Part shown: positions 25,860 through 38,300 of the stretch, in pieces
Numbering within the stretch: position 1 is the stretch's first letter
Layout of the letters: each line of letters starts with the position of its first letter
Origin: Gammaproteobacteria bacterium
Lineage (GTDB): Bacteria; Pseudomonadota; Gammaproteobacteria; Steroidobacterales; Steroidobacteraceae
NCBI GenBank assembly: GCA_025359205.1
Contig: JANYHD010000009.1
Coordinates: 1-64,000 of the forward strand
Length of the DNA stretch: 64,000 nucleotides
Direction of reading: 5' to 3'
Notes under the pieces: generated by a model
Told to the model about the DNA's origin: nothing
Databases searched by the model: none
What the model saw: the letters and a program-made list of their open reading frames with translations, nothing else
Position numbers and translations under genes: made by a program

Positions 25860-25898
25860 TTGGTCGTAGGTATTTTCCACCGCAGGAATGTCGACCAA
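25860..25898. promoter_or_regulatory. Inverted TTGGTCG/CGACCAA sites between dcaP and acs
   Basis: TTGGTCG at 25860-25866 and its exact inverse CGACCAA at 25892-25898 frame the middle of the 168-bp divergent promoter region. They are symmetric about 25879 with a 25-bp spacer. Each half-site points toward one of the two operons. The two genes are the expected targets of the adjacent CrbR regulator, so these are plausible CrbR sites. Confidence 0.45.
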
Positions 25899-25962
25899 AG
25901 TCTTAGAGCGGCCCGATGCTAGCGGTGTAGAAGATGTCGGGACACACACCAGGGGGCCCGCC

Positions 25963-27915
25963 ATGAATCATCCCGTGCACCGCTACGAGGTACCCGCGGC
26001 CTTTGCCGCCAACGCCCGCGTCAATGCCGACCAGCGTGCCGTGGCCTACCGGCACAGCGTCGAGGATCCGCACGGCTTCTGGGGCGACGTGGGTCGGCGG
26101 CTGGATTGGATACGCCCGTTCCAGAAGGTCAAGGACGTGTCCTATCACGTGGAGGATTTCCGCATCCGCTGGTTCGAGGACGGCACGCTCAATGTCGCGC
26201 ACAACTGCCTCGATCGGCATCTCGAGCAACGCGGCGAGCGCACGGCGCTGATCTGGGAGCCCGACCAGCCCGGGGAGTCACGGCGCATCAGCTATCGCGA
26301 ACTGCACGCCGACGTGTGCCGGTTTGCCAATGTGCTCAAGGACCTGGGGGTGCATCGTGGCGATCGTGTGACGATCTACCTGCCGATGATCCCCGAGGCG
26401 GCCGTGGCGATGCTGGCCTGTGCGCGCATTGGCGCGATCCATTCCGTGGTATTCGGCGGGTTCTCGCCGGAGTCGATTGCGAACCGCATCGAGGATTGCG
26501 GCTCCCGGGTGGTCGTCACCGCGGACGAGGGGCTGCGCGGCGGCAAACGCATACCGCTCAAGGCCAATGTCGATGCCGCCCTCGCGCTGCGCCCGCAGGC
26601 CGGCGTCGACAAAGTCGTGGTCGTGCGCCGCACCGGATCGCTGGTGAAATGGGTGCCTGGGCGCGATGTGTCCTACGAGGAGCAGGTGGCCCGGGCCTCG
26701 AGCGCGTGTCCCGTCGAGGAGATGGGCGCTGAGGACCCGCTGTTCATCCTCTATACGTCCGGTTCGACCGGCAAGCCCAAGGGGGCCCTGCACACGACGG
26801 GCGGCTACCTGGTGTACGCCGCCTACACGTTCGAGAACGTTTTCGACCATCGCGATACAGATGTGTTCTGGTGCACGGCCGATGTCGGCTGGATCACCGG
26901 CCACAGCTACATGCTCTATGGTCCCCTCGCCAACGGCGCCACCACGCTGATGTTCGAAGGGGTGCCGAGCTATCCGGATCCTGGCCGCTTCTGGCGGGTG
27001 TGCGATGAGCATCAGGTGACGATCTTCTATACGGCACCGACGGCCATCCGTGCGTTGATGCGCGAGGGCGATCAGTGGGTGCAGCAGCACTCGCGGCAAT
27101 CGTTGCGGCTGCTGGGCAGCGTCGGCGAGCCGATCAACCCCGAGGCCTGGGAGTGGTACCACCGGGTGGCGGGCAATCACCACTGCCCGATCGTCGACAC
27201 CTGGTGGCAGACGGAAACCGGCGGCATCCTGATCACGCCGCTCCCAGGTGTCGATGCGCTCAAACCCGGATCGGCGGCGCATCCGTTCTTCGGCATTCGC
27301 CCGGCCATCGTCGATGCGGCGGGGAATACGCTCGAAGGCGCGTGCGAAGGCAACCTCGTCCTGCAGGACAGCTGGCCCGGCCAAATGCGCACGGTGTTTG
27401 GCGATCACGGCCGGTTCATCGACACTTACTTTCGAACCTATCCCGGGTGCTATTTCACCGGCGATGGCGCGCGACGCGACGAGGAGGGGTACTACTGGAT
27501 CACCGGACGCGTCGACGATGTCATCAACGTCTCCGGACACCGATTCGGCACTGCAGAAGTGGAGAGCGCCCTGGTGGCGAACCCGGCCGTCGCCGAAGCC
27601 GCGGTGGTCGGTTTTCCGCACGACCTCAAGGGGCAGGGCATCTACGCCTACGTCACGCTCAAGACCGGTTACCGACCCTCCGATCGCCTGCGAACCGCTC
27701 TGCGTGCGACAGTACGCGAACAGATCGGTCCGATCGCCAGTCCTGATGTCATCCAGTGGGCGCCAGGATTGCCAAAGACCCGCAGCGGGAAGATCATTCG
27801 ACGGATCCTGCGCAAGATCGCGGCCAACGAAACGGATCAACTCGGCGACACCTCGACGCTCGCCGATCCCGCCGTGGTCACCGAGCTGATCGCCAATCGG
27901 GCACCCAGGGGCTGA
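25963..27915 (+). CDS. acs: Acetyl-CoA synthetase
   Basis: A 650-residue ANL-superfamily enzyme converting acetate, ATP and CoA to acetyl-CoA. Signatures include [20 protein letters not shown] (P-loop), [10 protein letters not shown] (acetate pocket and adenylate binding), [19 protein letters not shown] (hinge), and PKTRSGK with Lys610, the lysine acetylated to switch the enzyme off in E. coli and Salmonella (Lys609 there). I start at the ATG with AGGGGG upstream rather than at one 25 codons earlier. It is divergent from the acetate-uptake operon and only 16 bp from crbR, so enzyme and regulator share a transcript. Confidence 0.96.
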   Translation: MNHPVHRYEVPAAFAANARVNADQRAVAYRHSVEDPHGFWGDVGRRLDWIRPFQKVKDVSYHVEDFRIRWFEDGTLNVAHNCLDRHLEQRGERTALIWEPDQPGESRRISYRELHADVCRFANVLKDLGVHRGDRVTIYLPMIPEAAVAMLACARIGAIHSVVFGGFSPESIANRIEDCGSRVVVTADEGLRGGKRIPLKANVDAALALRPQAGVDKVVVVRRTGSLVKWVPGRDVSYEEQVARASSACPVEEMGAEDPLFILYTSGSTGKPKGALHTTGGYLVYAAYTFENVFDHRDTDVFWCTADVGWITGHSYMLYGPLANGATTLMFEGVPSYPDPGRFWRVCDEHQVTIFYTAPTAIRALMREGDQWVQQHSRQSLRLLGSVGEPINPEAWEWYHRVAGNHHCPIVDTWWQTETGGILITPLPGVDALKPGSAAHPFFGIRPAIVDAAGNTLEGACEGNLVLQDSWPGQMRTVFGDHGRFIDTYFRTYPGCYFTGDGARRDEEGYYWITGRVDDVINVSGHRFGTAEVESALVANPAVAEAAVVGFPHDLKGQGIYAYVTLKTGYRPSDRLRTALRATVREQIGPIASPDVIQWAPGLPKTRSGKIIRRILRKIAANETDQLGDTSTLADPAVVTELIANRAPRG

Positions 27916-27931
27916 GACGCGCCGCGAGCCG

Positions 27932-28585
27932 ATGCACTACGAAATCATCATTGCGGACGATCATCCTCTGTACCGTGCAGCACTGTGTGAAGCCGTCGGC
28001 GCGGCCTGCGCGGGCAGCACGATTCATCAGGCGCACGACGTCAGCGCGCTGTTCACGCTGCTCGAGCAGCTGCCGGAGACCGATCTGCTGCTGCTCGACC
28101 TGAACATGCCAGGTGCACATGGGTTCAGTGCGTTGGCGCATCTGCGGGGCGCCTACCCGCAGCTGCCGGTGGTGGTGGTGTCGGCCCAGGATGATTCGCA
28201 CACCGTCATGCAGGCGTTGGCCTTTGGCGCGCAGGGCTTCATCTCCAAGTCAGCGGACGCCGGCACCATTGGCCTTGATGTGCAGGCGGTGCTGGACGGC
28301 ATGACGGTCAGGCCGGCTGGCATGACCTCGGCGACGGACCAGAGTCTCGATCCCGGTACGGTCGCCGTGGCGCGCCGCCTGGCCGAACTGACGCCACAAC
28401 AGTTCCGGGTGTTTGGCATGCTCTGCTCGGGGCGACTCAACAAGCAGATTGCCTACGAACTCGCGATCAGCGAGGCCACCGTGAAGGCGCACATGACCGC
28501 GCTGCTGCGCAAGCTCGGCGCCACCAGCCGCACCCAGGCCGTGCTGTTGGCGGGCCGCCTGGCGCTCGATCCGCAGCAGCGGTAG
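27932..28585 (+). CDS. crbR: LuxR/NarL-type response regulator, CrbR/ErdR-like
   Basis: A 217-residue response regulator: receiver domain with acidic pocket (IIIADDHPLY), phospho-acceptor Asp56 in LLLLDLNMPG, and conserved Lys in FISKSA; C-terminal LuxR helix-turn-helix in LTPQQFRVFGMLCSGRLNKQ and ISEATVKAHMTALLRKLGA. In Vibrio and Pseudomonas the CrbR/ErdR regulator, paired with the SSF-fused kinase CrbS/MxtR, turns on acs. Position directly after acs and facing such a kinase makes the same role likely. The gene symbol is by context and domain match. Confidence 0.88.
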   Translation: MHYEIIIADDHPLYRAALCEAVGAACAGSTIHQAHDVSALFTLLEQLPETDLLLLDLNMPGAHGFSALAHLRGAYPQLPVVVVSAQDDSHTVMQALAFGAQGFISKSADAGTIGLDVQAVLDGMTVRPAGMTSATDQSLDPGTVAVARRLAELTPQQFRVFGMLCSGRLNKQIAYELAISEATVKAHMTALLRKLGATSRTQAVLLAGRLALDPQQR

Positions 28586-28611
28586 TCGCGGCCGCAGGAC
28601 GCGGACTGAGC

Positions 28612-31600
28612 TCAGGCGGCGGTCGCATTCCCGGGCCGCAACGCGGCGAGCAGGGCGCGCAACGCCGCGGGCCGCAGCGGCTTGTGCAGGATTGGAATGC
28701 CGGCGGCGCGCGCCGCCTGCGCCAGCTCGGTGCTTCGATCAGCGGTGAGCAGCGCGCCGCGGATGCTGCCCGGCGCGGGCTGCAGGCGCCGCAGCAACTC
28801 GATCCCATCGCTGCCGTCGCCGAGATGGTAGTCGACAAGCGCGGCATCCGGGGGATGCTGCCCGGCCACGCGCACCGCCTCGACGCTGTTCACGGCCCTG
28901 AAGACGCGCACGCCCCATTGCTCCAGCAGCGCCTCCATGCCATCGAGAATGGAGGCGTCATTGTCCACGCACAGCACCTGCATGCCGCTCAACGACGCGG
29001 GATCCCGCGCCGGCACCACGCTGGCGGGCGGCTGGCGATGCCGCGCCTCCGCATCGCGCGGCACACACACGCCAAAGCGGGAACCGCGACCGGGCGCGCT
29101 GACCAGTGTGAGCCGGTGGTTCAGCAGTCGTGCGATGCGATCGCAGATCGACAGGCCCAGGCCCAGGCCTTTTTCTCCCCACGGTGAACCCTGGTTCAGC
29201 AGGGTGAATTCCGCGTAAATGCGCTCGCGCTCCTGCTCTGGAATGCCCGGGCCGCAATCGTACACGCCGATCTCCAGCTCGGCGCCGCGCCGCCGGCAAC
29301 CGATGACCACGCCGCCCCTGACCGTGTACCGCAGGGCGTTGGCGATGTAGTTCTGGACGATGCGGCGCAGCAGCACCCGGTCGCTGCGCACGAATTCCGC
29401 GCAGTGGACCACCCGCAGCGGCAGGTGGCGCACCTCTGCCACGGGCGCGTACTGGCGCCGCAGTTCCTCCAGCAGTTCTGCGACCGAAAAACTCTCGATC
29501 TGGGGCCTGAGCACGCCACTGTCGAGCCGCGCGACATCCAGCAGGTCGCTCAGCAGTTCCTCCGCCGCCCGCATGGAGCCGTCGATGCGGTTCGCGAGCT
29601 CGCCGATTGCCACCAGCCCCGGCACGGCCCGCGCACGCGATTCGAGCGCCGAGGCGAACAGGCGCGCAGCGCTCAGCGGTTGCAGCAGGTCGTGACTCGC
29701 AGCGGCCACGAAGCGCGTCTTGCTCGCATTTGCCGCCTCGGCCTGACTCTTGGCGGCTCGCTGCGCTTCCAGCGCGGCGCTGAGTTCGTGGGTCCTTTGC
29801 GCGACACGCTCTTCCAGGCCTTGCTTGGCCTCGAGCAGAGCCTGTTCGGTGCGTTTGTATTCGGTAACGTCCGTGTAGGTGGTGACGAATCCGCCACCCG
29901 CCATCGGCTGGCCGTGGATGCTGTAGACCTGTCCGGTGCGCCGCAGGCGCTGAAAATCATAAGCCGTTCCCGCACGCATGTGCGCCAGCCGCTTTTCGAC
30001 CTGCTGGTGCGGGTCGGTGCTGCCGAACTCGCCCCGTTCTGCATTCCAGCGGATCAGGTCGGCCACCGGCCGGCCGACGTAGACCATGCCCGCGGGATAG
30101 TCGAACATCTGCAGGTAGCGTTGGTTCCAGGCGACCAGCTTCAGTTCCGCGTCCGCCACGCTGATGCCCTGGGTGACGTTTTCCATCGTCGCCTGCAGCA
30201 GCTGCCGGCTGAAACGCAGCTCCTGGGAAGTTTCATCGAGCAGTTCCGCCACCTCGTCGACGTCCAGTCCCTTGCGCGTGAGGGCGTGCGTCAGCACAAC
30301 GCGTGCCGAGGAGGCGCCGATCGAGCCGGCCAGCACGCGCTCGAAATGCTGGAGGATGCCGCGATCCGCCGAGTCGGCGGGCCGTGGTACGGCGCTGCCC
30401 ACTTGCGCCGCGTACTCCTGGAGCGCCTGCCGGGCGGCGGGCGCGCCGATGATGCGCGCGGTGACGGTCTCCAAGTCGCCGACGGACGCTGTGATGCTGG
30501 TGAGCGCGGCGGCCGAGCCGGCCCGGCGCGGCGCCAGGAAAGCGCGGGCAGCCTGCCGTTCCTGCAGCGTCACGGGCCAGCGCACCGACGTCAGGACCAG
30601 GACCAGGACGTTTGCCGCCACCGACAGCGCCGCCCACGGGCCGATCCTTCCGGGCATTGACCCGTCCGCCAGCGACTGCAGCCAGTGCCAGTGCAGCGAA
30701 GGGGAGTGGCCGGCCAGCACCGCACGCAACATGCCGCCGGCGATGAGATTGGGCAGGAACAGGAGACAGGTCCACACTGCAAAGCCGGTGAGCATGCCCC
30801 AGAACACGCCTGCGCGGCTGGCGCCGCGCCAGTAGAGCGCGGCCAGGATTGCTGGCGCAAACTGCGCGACGGCTGCGAAGGCGAGCAAGCCGATTTGGGC
30901 GAGACTGGTGGATCCGGATGTCGAGCGGTAATAGGCGAATGCCAGCAGCGCCAGAGCCAGCACCACGAAACGCCGCACCCACAGCAGCCGGCGGCCAAGG
31001 CCGGCGCCGCTCTCCAGTTGCTTGCGCCACAGCAGTGGTGCGGCGATGTCGTTGGAGATCATCGTGGCGAGCGCAATGCTGGCGACGACCACCATCGCCG
31101 TGGCGGCGGACAGTCCGCCTAGGAACACGAGCACGGTCAGGCCCGCGGCACCGTGCCCCATCGGCAGTCTCAAGATCAGCTCGTCCGCCGCGCCCTGCAT
31201 CGCCAGGCCGTCAAGCGAACCCAAGGCCACCACGGGCAACACAAAGACCGAGAACAGGCCCAGATAAATCGGCAGCATCCAGCGCGCATGCCGCAGGTCC
31301 GTCACCGCCGCGCACTCGACGACACCAACCTGGAACTGACGCGGCAGGCAGACAATGGCCGCCGCCGCGAGCAACGTGTTCGCCAGCGCATTGCCATTGA
31401 TCAGGCTCGCACTCGTGGCCAGCTGCGCCGGCAGCTGCAGCGGCCGGCCGTGCAAGTGAAACCACGCATAGGCGCCGACCGCCACGAAGGCCAACAGCTT
31501 GAGGAGGGATTCGAACGCGATCGCCAGCATCAGGCCTTCGCGATGTTCCGTTGCGTCCACCCGCCGCGCCCCGAACAGCACCGCAAACAGCGCCATCAAC

Positions 31601-32097
31601 ATCGCCACGGCCAGCGCCGTGTCGCGGTACCACGGAGTGCCACCCCCGCCGGTCGTGGTGAGCACATCGAGGCTGGCTGCGACCGCCTTGTACTGCAGCG
31701 CCAGGTACGGAATTGCCGCGGTGAAGGCGATGACCGTCACCAGTACGGCCAGCGCGCGGCTCTTGCCAAACCGCGAGGCGATGAAATCGGCAATGGAGTT
31801 GGCCTTGTGCGCGCGGGCCACGGTGACCAGCCGCTCCAGGAACGGCAGCGCGAAGATCATGACCAGCGCCGGACCGAGATAAATCGGCAGATAGGCCCAG
31901 CCATCCCGGACGGCACTGCCAACCGCGCCAAAAAAAGTCCAGGACGTGCAGTAGACGCCCAGCGCCAGGCCATAGATGTAGGGCCGCAGGCGCGCGCGCG
32001 TGGAATAGATCGAATGCTGATCGCCATAGAAGGCGATCGCAAACAGGATCCCCAGATACGCTACAGCGAGCGCCGACAGCAGCCAGCCCGAAAACAT
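28612..32097 (-). CDS. crbS: SSF-fused hybrid sensor histidine kinase, CrbS/MxtR-like
   Basis: A 1161-residue membrane sensor. Residues ~1-490 are a sodium:solute-symporter-like module with ~13 helices; then come a linker, a PAS domain (~640-735, GISVADAELKLVAWNQRYL), a coiled coil, HisKA with SHDLLQPL (His802), an ATPase domain (NYIANALRY, DCGPGIP, GEKGLGLGLSIC) and a C-terminal receiver with Asp1089 in LVDYHLGD. CrbS-type kinases couple a transporter-like sensor to control of acs through CrbR. The ATG with AGGGGGAG upstream is chosen over an earlier in-frame codon. It converges with crbR, leaving 26 bp between stops. Confidence 0.92.
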   Translation of the reverse strand: MFSGWLLSALAVAYLGILFAIAFYGDQHSIYSTRARLRPYIYGLALGVYCTSWTFFGAVGSAVRDGWAYLPIYLGPALVMIFALPFLERLVTVARAHKANSIADFIASRFGKSRALAVLVTVIAFTAAIPYLALQYKAVAASLDVLTTTGGGGTPWYRDTALAVAMLMALFAVLFGARRVDATEHREGLMLAIAFESLLKLLAFVAVGAYAWFHLHGRPLQLPAQLATSASLINGNALANTLLAAAAIVCLPRQFQVGVVECAAVTDLRHARWMLPIYLGLFSVFVLPVVALGSLDGLAMQGAADELILRLPMGHGAAGLTVLVFLGGLSAATAMVVVASIALATMISNDIAAPLLWRKQLESGAGLGRRLLWVRRFVVLALALLAFAYYRSTSGSTSLAQIGLLAFAAVAQFAPAILAALYWRGASRAGVFWGMLTGFAVWTCLLFLPNLIAGGMLRAVLAGHSPSLHWHWLQSLADGSMPGRIGPWAALSVAANVLVLVLTSVRWPVTLQERQAARAFLAPRRAGSAAALTSITASVGDLETVTARIIGAPAARQALQEYAAQVGSAVPRPADSADRGILQHFERVLAGSIGASSARVVLTHALTRKGLDVDEVAELLDETSQELRFSRQLLQATMENVTQGISVADAELKLVAWNQRYLQMFDYPAGMVYVGRPVADLIRWNAERGEFGSTDPHQQVEKRLAHMRAGTAYDFQRLRRTGQVYSIHGQPMAGGGFVTTYTDVTEYKRTEQALLEAKQGLEERVAQRTHELSAALEAQRAAKSQAEAANASKTRFVAAASHDLLQPLSAARLFASALESRARAVPGLVAIGELANRIDGSMRAAEELLSDLLDVARLDSGVLRPQIESFSVAELLEELRRQYAPVAEVRHLPLRVVHCAEFVRSDRVLLRRIVQNYIANALRYTVRGGVVIGCRRRGAELEIGVYDCGPGIPEQERERIYAEFTLLNQGSPWGEKGLGLGLSICDRIARLLNHRLTLVSAPGRGSRFGVCVPRDAEARHRQPPASVVPARDPASLSGMQVLCVDNDASILDGMEALLEQWGVRVFRAVNSVEAVRVAGQHPPDAALVDYHLGDGSDGIELLRRLQPAPGSIRGALLTADRSTELAQAARAAGIPILHKPLRPAALRALLAALRPGNATAA

Positions 32098-32368
32098 GGC
32101 TCCCCCTTTGGAGCCCGACTCTAAGCCCGGGGCGCGAACCGGACAAGGCGCTGCCCGCAACGTCCGGCAGAAACGGGGTTCGCTTGCCCTCGACCCCGAC
32201 ACCGGAGATCAAAGCGCATCTGCTGCGCCATGCAAGCGGGACGAGTGGGCAATAGACCGCTGCCATCACCAAATCTCCATAGGAAGAGCACACAAGTAGC
32301 CATTCCTCTAAGTAGAGTGGTAGGCGAATGGACGGGCCGCCTGTAATCGGAACAAGGAAAACCAAGCC

Positions 32369-35300
32369 ATGGCATTCCCACCGGGCGGAGCGCTCGAGCG
32401 CCTGAACAAGGTCTCGGAGCGCATCACGTCGGCTCTGGTCAGGGGGCTGCGCGCCGGTGTCGGCGAGTTGAAGTGGACCCCGCCGTCCTGGTCGATCAAG
32501 GCAGGCGCCCGGATCGAAGGTGGCCGCGCCCTGATGCGGCGGTATCCGCAGCACAGCGCCCTGGCCGCCTCGCTGGTCGCTTTGGTAATGCTCAGTGGCT
32601 ATGCGGGTTGGCGCTGGTACCAGAGCCTGCCCAAGCCCGTGGAATACGAGGTCACGGTGGCCAACCCGGCGCGCACCTGTATCGAGTGCAACCCGCCCGG
32701 CAAGCCGAACCCCGTGCTGTTCAGCTTCTCGGGTTCAGTCGCGCCACTGGCTGATTCGGGCAAGGTGATCGATCCGCGCAAGGTGGGGCTTAGTGTGTCG
32801 CCCGCGGTAAACGGCGAGTGGAGGTGGCGGGACGATCACACCCTGGCGTTCACGCCGGCCGCCGAATGGCCTTACGGACAACGCTATGACGTCGAGTTTG
32901 AACGCAAGGGTTTCACTGCGCCGCAGGTACGGCTGGACCGCTACAGGATTGCCTTCGATGCGCCGGCCTTCGCTGCCAGCATCGAGACCAACGAGTTTTA
33001 CCAGGATCCAGTCGTCGCCGCGGACAAGAAGATCGTCTCGACCCTGCTGTTCACGCAGCCCGTCGACGCCGCTGCGCTCGAGAAGCGCTTGCAGCTCAAG
33101 CTCTATGCCAAGGTCAGTGACAACCTTGAAGCCGAGCAATCGCCAGCGCCGACGTACACGGTGACCTACGACAAACTGAAGCTCCACGCCTATGTGAATA
33201 CCAGTCAGCTCGCGGTGCTTCCCAAGGGCGGGCGCGTTGAATTGCATGTCGACAAGGGCCTGCGCGCGCTCCGCGGCGGCAACGAATCCCGCGAGCCGCT
33301 GACGGCCAGCGTGGCCGTGCCCGGTCTCTACAGCCTCACCGTGTCGAACATGCAGCTGACGATTGCGCGTGATGAACGAGATACACCGAGCCAGGCCTTG
33401 GTCATCGAGACTTCGCAATCGGTGACGGCGCCGGAGATGAGCTCGAGGGTCAAGGCCTGGGTGCTGCCAACGCAGCATCCGGATCCGAAATTCCAGGCCG
33501 AGTGGGAAAAGCGCGCGAAGAACCAGCCGTACCGCTGGAGCGAGAATCTTGTGACGCCCGAGGTGTTGGCCGCATCCGAACCGCTGCCGCTCAGCTACGT
33601 CGCCAACGAGCGCGAACATGTTGAAGTCCACAGCTTCCGGCTGAAGGGCGAACCGCGACGACAGGTGTATGTGCAGGTCGACAAGGCGTTGCACTCCTTC
33701 GGCGGCTACCTGATGGCCAATCCCGTCGATCGCGTACTGACGATCCCCGAGTACCCACGGGAAGTCCACATTGCCTACCAGGGTTCTCTGCTGGCGCTCT
33801 CCGGGCCGCGCAAACTCCTGCTGATGACGCGCGATGTGGCGGCGCTGCGGGTCGAGGTCGGGCGATTGCTGCCCGACCAGCTGCAGCATCTGGTGACCCA
33901 GAGCGGCGGCGACTTCGCACATCCCGCCTTCTCGAACTACCAGTTCAACGACGCCAACATCGCCGAGCGCTACGTCGACATCGTGCCGGTGCCAGTTCAG
34001 CCGGCCGGCGCGACCAACTACCAGTCGCTCGATCTCGCGCCTTACCTGAGCAAGCCGGGCGCCAACCGGCAGGGCATTTTCTTCCTAAGGCTCCAGGCCT
34101 ACAACCCTCAACTCAAGCGTGTGATCCAGGCGACGGGCACGGACGGTGCGACCGAAGACACGCGGCTCATCGTGATGACCGACCTCGGGCTCATCGCCAA
34201 GAAGTCCGTCGATGGCAGCCAGGACGTGTTCGTGCAGTCGATCGCGAATGGCGAACCGGTGGGCGGGTCGGTCGTGCAGATCATCGGCCGCAATGGCGAG
34301 GCGGTGGCTACTGAGACCACCGATGCCGCGGGTCATGTGCATTTTCCTGACTCCAACTCCTATAAGAATGAACGTGAGCCGGTGCTGTACCTCGCCAGGC
34401 GCGGCGGCGACAGCGCCTTCCTGCCCATCAAGGGGCACGTCGACGCACTTGACCTGTCGCGCTTCGACGTGGGCGGCGTGAGCAACCGCGCCGAGCGCGC
34501 GGCGCTCAGCGCGTTCCTGTTTTCCGACCGCGGCATCTACCGCCCGGGTGATGAGATCCGCGCCGCGGCGATTGTGAAGACGCAGGACTGGCGACGACTG
34601 CCGGAAGGGCTGCCACTGCGCATCGAGATCACCGATCCGCGCGGCATCGCCATCAAGCGCGAGCTGATTCATCTCGACAGCGGCGGCTTTCAAGATATTC
34701 GCTACCAGACGCGGGAAACTGCGGCGGTTGGCAACTATGCGATCAATGTGTATCTGGTGAGGGCCGAAGAGCGCGAAGACCTGATTGGTTCGATGTCGGT
34801 GAAGGTGCAGGAGTTCCTGCCCGATCGGCTGCGCATGACCACTCATTTCTCCACCGAACTGGCCGACGGCTGGGTCGCACCGGAGAAGCTCCAGGCGCTG
34901 GTGACGCTGGAAAACCTGTTTGGCACGCCGGCTGCGGGCAGGCGGCTGCGCGGCAGCATGGTGCTCTCCCCGGCGCAGGTAGCCTTCGCGCGCTACAAGG
35001 ATTACCAATTCCGGGATCCGCAGGTTGCCAAGGACGGCTTCCGCGAAAACCTGGCCGAGCTCAGCACCGCGGATGACGGACATGCCGCGTTTGACCTGAA
35101 TCTCAATCGCTTCGTGCGCGCCACCTACCGCGTGAGCCTGGTCGTGCAGGGCTTTGAGGCCGATGGCGGCCGCGCAGTGACGAGCGAGGCGGCGCAACTG
35201 GTCTCGAGCCTGCCGTTCCTGGTCGGCTGGAAGGCGGATGGCCGGCTGGACTACATCACGCGCGGCACGCCAAGATCGGTCGAGCTGCTGGCAGTCGATC

Positions 35301-38300
35301 CCAGGCTCACGCGCATCGCGGCCGAAGGGTTGACCCTCAAGCGCCTCGAGCGACGCTACGTTTCGGTGCTGCTCAAGCAGGACAGTGGCGTCTATAAGTA
35401 TGAATCGCGACTCAAGGAGATCCCACTCAATGAGCAATCGCTCGCCTTGCCCGGCGGCAAGGCGGCGCTGGCGCTCGATACGAAGACGCCGGGCAGCTAC
35501 AGCTACCTGGTAGTCGACGGCGCAGGCCAGGTATATGCCCGCGTCGACTATACAGTGGCCGGCGCGGCCAACCTGACGCGCTCGATGGAGAAGAATGCCG
35601 AGCTGCAGATCGTGCTCGACAAACACGACTACAGCCCGGGCGAGACGATTTCGATGCAGATACAGGCGCCCTACACCGGTGCCGGCCTGATCACCATCGA
35701 ACGCGATCATGTCTATGCCTGGCAGTGGTTCAAGACCACCACCACCAGCGCCATGCAGAAGATCAAGGTGCCTGCTGGTCTCGAGGGCAACGGTTACGTC
35801 AGCGTCAGCTTCGTGCGCGACCCCGCATCGGAGGAGATCTACACCGCTCCGCTCTCATATGGCATACAACCCTTCTCCATTGCGCTCGACGCGCGACGTA
35901 ACGCGGTCACACTGCATGCGGCCGGCCTGGTGAAGCCCGGCTCTGACCTCGCCATCAGCTATCGCAGCGCCAAACCGTCGCGGGTGGTGCTGTTCGCGGT
36001 GGACGAAGGGATCCTGCAGGTCGCGCACTACCAGACGCCCGATCCCCTGGGACACTTCTTCAAGAAGCGCTCCCTGGATGTGGGCACGTGGCAGATTCTC
36101 GATCTGATCCTGCCGGGCTTTCGCGCCTCGATGCTCTCGGCGCCCGGGGGCGACCAGGGCACATTGCTCGGCGCGAACCTAAACCCTTTCAAGCGTAAGA
36201 CCGACCGCCCGGTTGCCTGGTGGTCGGGCGTAGTCGATGCTGGCGCGGAGACGAAGACGCTGCACTGGACGGTGCCTGACTACTTCAACGGGCGACTGCG
36301 CATCATGGCCGTGGCCGTGAACGATGCGTCGATCGGCACCGCCGAGCAGGCCACGCTGGTGCGCGGAGATTTTGTGCTCTCGCCCAACGCGCCACTGACC
36401 GTGACGCCGGGCGATGAATTCGACGTCAGCGTAGGTGTGGCCAACAACATCGAAACCTCGGGCGCCAACCCCGCTGTGGATGTGTCCATAGAAGGTTCGC
36501 CGCAGCTCGAGGTGATAGGCGCAACGCACTCGGCGCTCCGGATTGGGGCCATGCATGAATCCTCGGCTCGCTTCCGGGTCCGCGCAGTCGATGCATTGGG
36601 ATCCGGGAGCCTGCGCTTCCGAGCCGCGCTCGGTGACAAGAACGCCGAGCTCGGCACCACTGTCTCGGTGCGGCCGGCAACAACGTACGTGAGCACCCTG
36701 AGCGTGGGCAGCTTCAAGGGCAAGATCAAGGTGCCGGTCACACGCAACCTTTACGCCGAATACCGCACCCTTGAGGCAAGTGCCTCGACGCTGCCGCTGG
36801 CGCTGGCGCACGGCCTGACGACTTACCTCGATCACTATCCCTACAGTTGCACCGAGCAACTGGTGAGCCAGGCAATGCCCGCAGTCGTGCTCTCGCGCCG
36901 TCCGGAATTCGGTGAACTGAAATCGCGCCAGGGAGCGAGCCTGGCGACACTGATCGACGAGCTGCGCGCGCGCCAGACGGGCGATGGTTCGTTCCGCTAC
37001 TGGGCCGGCGGCGTGGAGTCGATCGACTTCGTGTCTGCCTATGCGCTGCACGTATTGCTGGAGGGCAGCGAGCGGGGCGAGGGCGTTCCGGCGGACCTGT
37101 TGGAGTCCGGCAAAGCTTTCCTTACGCGCGTGGCGCGACGCGATGGAGACAACCTGGCCGACGAGCGCACGGCGGCGTACGCGATCTATCTGCTCGCACG
37201 CCAGGGCATGCTGGTGTCCAACGAAGCTGCGGCCCTGCAGAAGCGCCTCGAGTCCCGCTACGAGAAGGCCTGGACCTCGGACATCGCCGCGGCTTACCTG
37301 GCCTCAGCTTATCAACTGATGCAGCAGCAATCGCTCGCCGCACGACTGATAGAGCGCGTGCCGTTCGGTTCGCAGAGCGAAGTCGATCGCTGGCACCGAC
37401 CCATGTCGAATGACGCGATGCTCCTGTACCTGACGGCGCGTCACTTTCCGCAGCGGCTCGCTCGCTTGCCCGATACGATGCTAGAGACCTTGGTGCAGCG
37501 GGTGCAGCACGGTGAATACGATTCGCTCTCGGCGGCGACCACCATCCTGGCTCTCGACGCCTACGCCACCGCGGCGGGTGCAGGTGGAGCATCAAAGTTT
37601 GCGCTGCAGGCCACCCTGGCGGATAAGTCCACTGCGATGCTCCCGCTGCCAGCGGGCCTGTTTCCAAAGACAAACTTTGCTCCCAATACGCGCTCGCTCG
37701 CGTTCACAAGCGATAGTCCGTTGCGCAGCTACTACCTGGTCAACGAATCGGGCTTTGATCGCACGCCGGTCGCCAAGGCGCTGAACCAGGGGCTCGAGAT
37801 TACGCGCGAATTCCTCGACGCCGATGGCAAGCCGGTGAAGAAGGTCAAGGTGGGTGATGAAATCACCGTGCACCTGCGTTTTCGGGCGATCGACCAGCCG
37901 AGCATCGAGGATGCCGTGCTGGTCGACCTGCTGCCGGGCGGCTTCGATGTCGTCGTGCCCAATGGCGCGCCGGAAGAGCAGGCGCTGCTGTCGAGCAGCG
38001 CGAGCAGGCCGCAGGCCAATGAAGCGGAAGAAGGTGGCAATGGTGGAGCCGGTGAAAGGCCCGGCGGCTGCCTGTGCCTGTGGCTGGTGACGCGGCCCAA
38101 CGGATTCCCTGATTTCGCTGATCTGCGCGAAGACCGCGCCGTGCTCTATGGCCGCGCCACCGACGAGGTGCAGGAATTCAGCTACAAGATCAAGGCGACC
38201 AACGCCGGTAGCTTCGTCGTGCCGGCGGCCTTCGGCGAATCCATGTACAACTACAAGGTCCGCGCCCGCTCATTGGCAGATCACATGGAGGTCGTGCACC

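Noticed and set aside
26278-27840. 520-codon minus-strand frame opposite acs
   Set aside because: Antisense shadow of a strongly conserved gene, with no domain signal.
30500-32097. SSF region of crbS as a separate transporter gene
   Set aside because: The frame is continuous with the PAS, kinase and receiver domains, as known for CrbS-type sensors.
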